A stretch of DNA of 5,117 nucleotides from assembly GCA_018457335.1 (NCBI GenBank), contig JAGYHI010000044.1, forward strand, positions 1,482 through 6,598. The letters run 5' to 3'. Position 1 is the first letter of the stretch, and every line of letters begins with the position of its first letter. Source of the DNA: Candidatus Altimarinota bacterium. Lineage in GTDB: Bacteria > Patescibacteria > JAEDAM01 > BD1-5 > UBA2023. Shown piece by piece: positions 1 to 5,117 of this stretch. A program made the translations under genes and the position numbers. Under the pieces are notes generated by a model. The model worked only from the letters and a program-made list of their open reading frames with translations, did no database searches and had not been told where the DNA came from.

Positions 1-200
1 GAAGAGAGAGAGAGTCTTTACAAAATTTTAAAAAAGCATATGAAAAGAGTACGTCGCTAGTTCTTATAAATTCTGCACTAGCAAGAAAGGATTATAAAAA
101 TGCACTTGATTATTGTAATACCGCTCTTAAATATGATTCGGTAAATCCATACTTTGAAAAAAAGAAACAAGAAATAATTAATTTAATGAATAGTAAATAA
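1..200 (+). CDS. C-terminal end of a TPR-like repeat protein (5' truncated by window edge)
   Basis: The frame starting at base 3 is open to a TAA at 198-200 and encodes about 65 residues with no start in the window, so this is the tail of a longer gene. The segment around bases 69-150 reads NSALARKDYKNALDYCNTAL followed by KYDSVNP. This matches the tetratricopeptide pattern: small residues at the helix packing positions, Y..A in helix B, and a D..NP-like turn at the end. The last 16 residues are a charged helix rich in Lys and Glu. TPR proteins are usually protein-binding scaffolds, but one repeat gives no specific partner. The stretch is much more AT-rich than the ileS gene after it. The stop lies 19 bases before the ileS ATG on the same strand, so co-transcription is possible. 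The coding call is good; the TPR assignment is moderate because only about one repeat is visible. Confidence 0.68.
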   Translation, partial: RERESLQNFKKAYEKSTSLVLINSALARKDYKNALDYCNTALKYDSVNPYFEKKKQEIINLMNSK

Positions 201-219
201 TTTCTAACCCTTATACATT

Positions 220-3200
220 ATGTCTTTCCCTCAAGTTTCCCCAAAACAATCTTTCCCAGCACTCGAAAGTGAAGTGCTCAAATTCTGGAAAGAAAACGAT
301 ACTTTCCAAAAATCTATCGAATCTCGCCCAGAATCAAATCCATACCGATTCTACGACGGTCCTCCTTTTATCACGGGTATGCCACACTATGGATCGCTCC
401 TCTCATCGGTCGTAAAAGATGTCGTCGGTCGCTACTGGACGATGCGCGGACGACGCGTCGATCGTGTGTGGGGTTGGGACTGTCACGGACTCCCAATCGA
501 AGAAAAAGTCCAGAAAAAACTCGGACTCAAATCCAACAAAGACATCGAAGAAAACGGTGTCAAAAAATTCATCGACGGCTGCTACGACTACACGCAAGAA
601 GTCTCTGCCGAATGGTGATGGTATATCGACAAAATCGGTCGATGGGTTGACATGGACCGCGCGTATCGCACCATGGATCAAGACTATATCGAATCTGTCA
701 TGTGGGTTTTTAAACAACTCTGGGACAAAGGTCTCATCTACGAATGAAAACGCGTATCGCTCTACTCTTGGAAACTCGGAACGCCAATTTCGAATTTTGA
801 AGTGGCGATGGACGATACCTACGAAGAAGTCAATGATCCAGCTATCACAGTAAAATTTGAACTCGAACAAAACGCGGATGAGTCTGATAAACGCGAATGA
901 GGGAATTTTGAATATACTGACGACGGTTATCTTCGATATGTACTCGGAGTGATTAAAAATGAAAAAGGACAATATTTGATGCTCAAAAACAAAAAACACG
1001 GTGGAAAATGGCAATGTCCAGGCGGAAAAATCGATGCCGGAGAAACAGCAGAAATCGCACTCAAAAGAGAAATCCAAGAAGAACTCGGAGTCGATTGTGA
1101 GGTCAAAAATCACATCTCTGATAAAAAAACTTTTGTCAGCGGATCACTTTGGCAAGGAGAATACTACGAAATCGAACTTAAATGAGAACCAAAAATACAA
1201 GAGCCAAATAAACACGAAAAAATCGAGTGGGTTTCTTTTTGTCAAGATGAAGAAAAAAGCGAATTCAAATGCGAAACTGAATGCCATGACGATTTTTGTT
1301 TTATTCGAGAAAACTTTGATATCTTCAATCTTGAAGCCGACCGCGACGATATTTCCAAAATCTCAATCCTTGCTTGGACGACAACACCTTGGACGATTCC
1401 GGCAAATATCATGCTCGGTGTCGGTAAAAAAATCGACTACACACTCGTGTCTTTTGAGGGTGAGGGTTATATCGTAGCAAAAAGCCGACTCGAAAACGTC
1501 TTCAAAGGAAAAGGTGAATACAAAATCATCCGAGAAATGAAGGGGAGCGAACTCGAAGGAATGAAATATAAACCGCCATTCCCAGAATATTATCACCACA
1601 AAAGCCCTGGCTACCACGAAGTGTACATCGCAGATTTCGCGACAGATACTGATGGTACTGGTATCGTTCATTGTGCCCCAGAATTTGGTGATGTCGACTT
1701 CGCGCTCGCCCAAGAAAAAGGCATCAAAATCACCGAAGCAATGGACAATGAGGGGAAATACACCAAAGAAATTTGCGACATGAAAGGAACACACTATCTC
1801 GATGCTAACAAAATCAACACCGAGAGAATGAAAGAAAATGGAACACTTTTCAAAAATGAAAGTATCACCCACCGAATCCCTTTCTGTCCACGATCTGGAA
1901 CACCACTCGTCCAAAAGGCGCAATCAAGTTGGTTCGTCGATATTCAAAGTCAAAAAGACAAACTTATCGAAGCAAATGAAAAAATCAACTGGTTTCCAAA
2001 ATACCTCAAATACGGACGCTTCAAAAAAGGAATCGAAGCCGCACCAGACTGGTGTATTTCTCGTACGAGATTTTGGGGGGCACCAATGCCAATCTGGCAA
2101 AACACTAACGCGAGCATCAAAGAAATTTATGCTGACCGCGATGAAATTTTCGCGAAAAATCAAGCCTACGGACAACTCACAAAAGAGCAAAAAGACGGAA
2201 AAAATCACTACACTTTCGTGGGTGGGGAATTTGACACAATGCCACTCAATCTCCATAGACCGTATATTGATAGTATTCTCATTGAGAGAGAAAACGCTTT
2301 AAAATCAGAAAAAGTCCTTGCGGTTCATGGTTGGAAATCAAGATGAAAAAATCATCCAGATTCTTTTTGGAGTCGTGTATCATCTCATCTTGATACAAAT
2401 AAAATAAGTATTGACCTTCCAGATTTTGATAAATCTGAACATACAACTTATAAAGAATGGAAATGAACTTTTGATGAAATCGACTTTACAAAATACGACA
2501 CTGTTGCGGCTCACAGCCTTGGTTGTCCTATGGTGATGAAATATTTAACCGAAAATAATATTTCTCTTAAAAGACTTATTCTTGTTGCTCCAAGTGGTTT
2601 GGTCGAGAGCGATCATTTTTCACACCTCATTGATGAGCTTGAAGTAAATTCAGAAGTTCTTCGTAAGAATATTAAAGAAATCACAATCGTACACAGCAAA
2701 GATGATAATTCTACTTCTGCAAAATTTCCATACGGACAAAAACTCGCCAGAAAACTCAAATGTGAATTTATCACACTCAACGGTTACAAACATTCATTCA
2801 AAAATGGCGGAGAAAAAATCCTCGCTGGTATCCTCGCAAACGGAACACCACTTCAAAGAGTGAGCGAGGTTCTCGATGTATGGATGGATTCAGGGTCAAT
2901 GCCATACGCACAAATGCACTATCCTTTCGAAAACAAAGAAGCAATGGAAGCAAGTTTCCCAGCGGATTTCGTCGCAGAATATGTCGGTCAGATTCGTGCT
3001 TGGTTCTATGTAATGCATGTCCTCGGAACGCTCGTCGGAAGCGAAGAAAACAAGCCACTTCCAGCCTTTACAAATGTCATCACAACTGGTGTCATCAATG
3101 GAAACGACGGTCGCAAAATGAGTAAATCTTTTGGAAACTATCCAGACCCGAAAGAAACCATCAAAAAATACGGTGCCGATCCAATCCGATTCTACATGCT

Positions 3201-4986
3201 CAATAGCCCGCTTCTCTCTGGTGGTGATATGGATTTCAAAGAAGAAGGAATCCTCGAAACAGTCAAAAACACCATGCTCCCAATCTGGAATACGTACAGT
3301 TTCTTCACAACTTACGCAAATATCGACAAATGGGGAAGAGACGATACGCAAGTTTGGTTTGCGCGACACGGAGAATCAACTTCAAATGTTGCTATGAAAA
3401 TGAGTGACGGAAAAGATGATCCAGAACTCACAGAAAAAGGTGAACTCCAAGCAAAAAACGCTGGGAAAAAACTCGCTGAGCAGGGAGTAAAATTCGATGT
3501 AATTATTCATACTGACCGAATTCGAGCAAAAAATACAGCTGAAATTATTGCAAAAGAAACAGAATTTAGTGGAGAATTTATCGTGGAAAATGGATTTACA
3601 GAGCAGACAGCAGGAGAATACGCAAATAAAACAACCGAAGAAATGAAAAAAATTGCCGGACTCTCGCAAGATTGTGATCCAAAAGATTTGAGAAAAGCCT
3701 ACAAAAACAACAGCGAAGAAAATATGGAGCAATTCGAAGAAAGAATCCTCACAACTTATGAAAAAATCCTTGCAAAATATAAAGGAAAAAAAGTTCTCAT
3801 CGTCGCTCATGCTGGGACACCACGACCAATCCTCGCGAAATACAGTGGACTCGACAAAGAAAAATGCTACTACGATATGGATATTCGAAATGCTGATCCA
3901 TTTGAACTTATGACGACTGAAATCATAAATCCACTCGACAAATGGATGCTCTCAAAACTCCAAGTTCTCATCGGAAAAACACACGACGCTTTTGAAGCGT
4001 ATGATATCAGCCGAGCCTGTCGCGGACTCGTGGAGTATATGGACTCACTTACAAACTGGTATATCCGACTTTCACGACGCCGATTCTGGGGAAGTGAGAT
4101 GACTGCTGATAAGAAATCCGCTTATGAGACACTCTACCGCACGCTCCACGAGACTTCAAAACTTCTCGCACCACTCATGCCATTTATCGCGGAAAATATC
4201 TATCAAGGACTCACGAACACCAACCCAGAAAACAGTGTCCACCTCCAATACATCACATACCCAAATCACACACTCGTCTCAAATACCCTCAATAGTGATA
4301 TGGAAATCGCCAGTGATATCGTATCAATCGGACTCGCGCTCCGAAGTCGCAAGAATATCCGTGTACGACAGCCACTCGCGACACTCACTATCACGAACAA
4401 TCTCGATGAATACTACACAAATATCATCAAAGACGAACTCAATGTCAAAGAAGTAAAAATCGTCGATCCAGAAATGCTCGCAACAAAAATCTGTAAACCA
4501 GATGCACGAAAACTCGGACCAAAATACGGAAGGGAAGTGCAAAATATCATCCGAGAAGGAAAAGCCGGAAACTTCTGCGAACTCGCTGATGGTAAACTCC
4601 AAATCCTCGATTACACACTCGAAAGTGATGAATACATAATCGAATACCTTCCAAAAGAAGGAGTCGGAGATGTTGAGGGAGCCAATGGTCGCGTTATCGG
4701 ACTTGATACTGAGATCACCGAAGAACTCAAAATCGAAGGATTCGCGCGAGATATTATCCGCCAAATCCAAGACATGCGAAAAACCGCCGACTACCAAATT
4801 ACTGATAAAATAGAGATTTCTCTTGCATGAAATACTATTGCAAATCTTCGCGATAATTTCGGAAGCATGATTGAGAAAGAAACGCTCGGAACTCTTGTTG
4901 AAAATATCATAGATCCTGACGAAACTAAAACACTTGAACTCGAGGAGGGGAATAATGTGGAGATAAAAGTAGGAAAGGGGAAGTAA
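220..4986 (+). CDS. ileS: Isoleucyl-tRNA synthetase, type 2 (eukaryotic-like), with three inserted hydrolase domains; TGA read as Gly
   Basis: This cytoplasmic class I synthetase charges tRNA-Ile with isoleucine using ATP and edits misactivated valine. Read with TGA = Gly it is 1588 residues ending at TAA 4984-4986. Landmarks in order: HIGH-region PHYGS (55-59), GWDCHG (85-90), CP1 editing peptide WTTTPWTIP (386-394), editing motif GTGIVHCAP (479-487) with the family aspartate at D493, [11 protein letters not shown] (610-620), HRPYID (679-684), [11 protein letters not shown] (about 888-898), KMSKS (966-970), [11 protein letters not shown] (1237-1247), anticodon-binding [12 protein letters not shown] (1279-1290), and a type 2 C-terminal domain. 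IleRS is normally about 930-1060 residues. The excess of roughly 535 is three catalytic inserts listed separately. ATG 220 is chosen because the peptide after it ([20 protein letters not shown]) is a normal IleRS N-terminus. No Shine-Dalgarno sequence is visible in the 19-base gap. The last HIGH histidine is Ser59. Family assignment is near certain. Confidence 0.97.
871..1350 (+). other. Nudix hydrolase domain inserted in the CP1 editing region of IleRS (approx. residues 218-377)
   Basis: The IleRS strand ITVKFEL (210-216) should be followed after a short loop by the WTTTPWT editing peptide. Instead about 160 residues of a Nudix fold intervene. It opens with a beta strand YLRYVLGVI (about 236-244). 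It then has a complete Nudix box with G269, E275, R283-E284, E287-E288 and G290, all at consensus spacing. The strand EYYEIEL and the segment KIEWVSF follow, typical of the fold's C-terminal half. Nudix enzymes cleave nucleoside diphosphates linked to another moiety and bind Mg2+ through the box glutamates, all present here, so the domain looks active. [14 protein letters not shown] resembles MutT-like and ADP-ribose-pyrophosphatase-like members, but the substrate cannot be assigned. One in-frame TGA (1183) falls inside it. Ends are estimates to within 10 residues or so. Confidence 0.92.
2290..2841 (+). other. RBBP9/YdeN-like alpha/beta serine hydrolase domain inserted before the second half of the catalytic fold (approx. 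residues 691-874)
   Basis: After HRPYID (679-684) an IleRS normally reaches [19 protein letters not shown] within a short, often cysteine-bearing linker. Here about 185 residues come first. They contain VLAVHGW (699-705, the strand and oxyanion-type HG motif), IDLPDFD, the nucleophile elbow AHSLG with Ser766, LILVAPSG, a strand followed by HSKDD (D828/D829 as the acid candidate), and a terminal YKHSF with His858. This is the order and spacing of the small RBBP9/YdeN (DUF1234-type) hydrolases, with an apparently complete Ser-Asp-His triad. The substrate is unknown. Two in-frame TGA codons (2344, 2464) lie inside it. Leucine codons are 9 CTT, 2 TTA, 1 TTG and 4 CTC, unlike the CTC-dominated core, suggesting a later acquisition. 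IleRS resumes at about [13 protein letters not shown]. Confidence 0.9.
3346..3918 (+). other. Histidine phosphatase (phosphoglycerate mutase-like) domain inserted at the junction with the anticodon-binding domain (approx. residues 1043-1233)
   Basis: The catalytic core runs to [11 protein letters not shown] (about 1028-1038). [11 protein letters not shown], which starts the anticodon-binding helices, resumes at 1237. About 190 residues between them form a branch-1 histidine phosphatase. It begins [10 protein letters not shown] with the phospho-acceptor His1050 in RHG (1049-1051). It continues with [30 protein letters not shown] with phosphate-binding Arg1102, the acidic [10 protein letters not shown] with Glu1128, and [15 protein letters not shown] with the second histidine His1197. 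It ends in a final NADPFEL strand. All four catalytic-pocket residues expected for the family are present, so an active phosphatase is likely. Substrates in this superfamily range from sugar phosphates to nucleotides and phosphoproteins, so none is assigned. Leucine codons are mostly CTC (8 of 11), like the synthetase core, which would fit an older or ameliorated insertion. Confidence 0.93.
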
Positions 4987-4996
4987 AAGAAAAAAC

Positions 4997-5023
4997 TGTC
5001 ATTCTCGCGCAGGCGGGAATCTG
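4997..5023. repeat. dRS3/REP-like palindromic repeat, unit A
   Basis: Bases 5001-5020 form an imperfect palindrome: ATTCTCGC, loop GCAG, GCGGGAAT, giving an 8-bp stem with one G-T pair. It fits the form ATTCYC-N8-GGGAAT, one base away from the dRS3 intergenic repeat described in Neisseria and similar to GTCATTCCCGC...GGGAATC repeats scattered in many bacterial genomes. It starts 13 bases after the ileS stop. It shares the opening TGTCATYCTCGSGC (12 of 14 identical) with unit B. A rho-independent terminator is unlikely because no T-run follows the stem. Confidence 0.7.
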
Positions 5024-5039
5024 ATTGAAACACAACAAA

Positions 5040-5070
5040 TGTCATCCTCGGGCTTGTCCCGAGGATCCAG
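5040..5070. repeat. REP-like palindromic repeat, unit B
   Basis: ATCCTCGGG (5044-5052) and CCCGAGGAT (5058-5066) form a perfect 9-bp stem around a 5-base CTTGT loop. The unit starts with the same TGTCATYCTCGSGC block as unit A, exactly 43 bases later. GTCATCC...GGATCCAG palindromes of this kind are common dispersed intergenic repeats in bacteria. A run of six T at 5087-5092 begins 20 bases after the stem. That is too far for a standard intrinsic terminator, although the two hairpins could still protect or end the ileS transcript. Confidence 0.7.
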
Positions 5071-5117
5071 CCGATAAAAATATTCCTTTTTTCAAAATTT
5101 CATCTTCACACTCCCTT

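Larger units (their letters stand above)
616..4830 (+). other. Seven in-frame TGA codons decoded as glycine (genetic code 25)
   Basis: In-frame TGA triplets lie at 616, 745, 898, 1183, 2344, 2464 and 4828 (residues 133, 176, 227, 322, 709, 749, 1537). IleRS or insert homology continues on both sides of each one in the same frame. The most telling is residue 176, in [13 protein letters not shown], where IleRS families carry a conserved Gly before the [KR]xV..Y motif. Residue 133 sits in [12 protein letters not shown]. Tryptophan positions, including [17 protein letters not shown] and SRRRFW, all use TGG, so TGA = Trp (codes 4/24-like) fits poorly. The gene ends on TAA, and so does the upstream gene. 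CGA must be Arg here: it encodes the RHG arginine of the phosphatase (3364) and arginines of [11 protein letters not shown] (4066, 4075, 4081). TGA = Gly is the known code of Absconditabacteria (SR1) and Gracilibacteria. Confidence 0.93.

Noticed and set aside
212..217. TATACA as a -10 promoter box for a leaderless ileS transcript
   Set aside because: It ends only two bases before the ATG, which would put the transcription start inside the coding region, and no -35 is apparent.
403..1113. Long minus-strand open frames opposite ileS (for example 403-1113, 1363-1923, 4324-4797)
   Set aside because: They are Phe/Asp/Ser-rich mirror translations of the Lys/Glu-rich ileS codons, with no recognisable domain.
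949..1185. A free-standing Nudix gene starting at ATG 949
   Set aside because: It is in the same frame as ileS, opens in mid-strand of the fold, ends on a recoded TGA, and both flanks read as IleRS. It is a domain of the larger protein.
871..3918. Inteins or transposon insertions as the source of the three inserts
   Set aside because: No intein splice motifs (N-terminal Cys/Ser block, terminal HN+C/S/T) or transposase sequence are visible, and the inserts match known hydrolase folds. A weak similarity flanks the hydrolase (AGAAAAAGTCCTTGC near 2308 and AGAAAAAATCCTCGC near 2813), but it lies in low-complexity A-rich sequence and could be chance.
2530..4830. A separate gene starting at ATG 2530, as a standard-code caller would predict
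   Set aside because: The ATG lies just after the AHSLG nucleophile elbow in the middle of the hydrolase domain, and the end is a recoded TGA. It is a fragment of ileS.
220..4986. ileS as a pseudogene broken by seven nonsense mutations
   Set aside because: There are no frameshifts, all breaks are TGA and none is TAA or TAG, and every catalytic motif of four enzymes is kept. A changed genetic code explains this better.
5044..5092. Rho-independent terminator formed by hairpin B and the T-run
   Set aside because: The T6 run starts 20 bases after the stem, too far for a canonical intrinsic terminator, so it is kept only as a possibility in the repeat entry.
4791..5117. A minus-strand gene entering from the right edge across the repeats
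   Set aside because: The apparent peptide (for example GWILGTSPRMT, SRLRENDSFF) is the usual spurious translation of these palindromic repeats, and the rest is antisense to ileS.

Overview
The window holds one very long gene flanked by the tail of a small gene and a short repeat-bearing intergenic region, all on the plus strand. The organism is most likely a member of the Gracilibacteria/Absconditabacteria (BD1-5/SR1) branch of the Candidate Phyla Radiation. The reason is that one frame is open from 220 to 4986 only if TGA is read as an amino acid. It is interrupted by seven TGA codons, and the encoded isoleucyl-tRNA synthetase (IleRS) continues across every one. One TGA falls on a conserved glycine (YEG near 745), which points to TGA = Gly (translation table 25). 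Tryptophan is encoded by TGG throughout, which argues against TGA = Trp. CGA still encodes arginine at essential sites.

Layout: 1-200 is the C-terminal end of an AT-rich gene with a TPR-like helical repeat. It is followed by a 19-base gap and then ileS (220-4986, 1588 residues with TGA = Gly). After the TAA stop, 4987-5117 contains two related hairpin repeats of the REP/dRS3 kind and no gene I can support.

The main finding is the structure of the synthetase. It is an eukaryotic-like (type 2) IleRS whose ancestral parts add up to about 1050 residues, the usual size. Three unrelated catalytic domains are spliced in frame into its loops: a Nudix hydrolase in the CP1 editing region, an RBBP9/YdeN-like alpha/beta serine hydrolase just before the second half of the catalytic fold, and a histidine phosphatase (phosphoglycerate mutase-like) at the junction with the anticodon-binding domain. 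Each insert keeps its recognisable catalytic residues, and the synthetase sequence resumes cleanly after each. The protein therefore looks like a four-enzyme polypeptide. What the three extra hydrolases do on a tRNA synthetase cannot be told from sequence. The synthetase also has a variant of the HIGH signature (HYGS).

Leucine codon use differs between core and inserts. The serine hydrolase stands out most and the histidine phosphatase least, which suggests the domains were acquired at different times.
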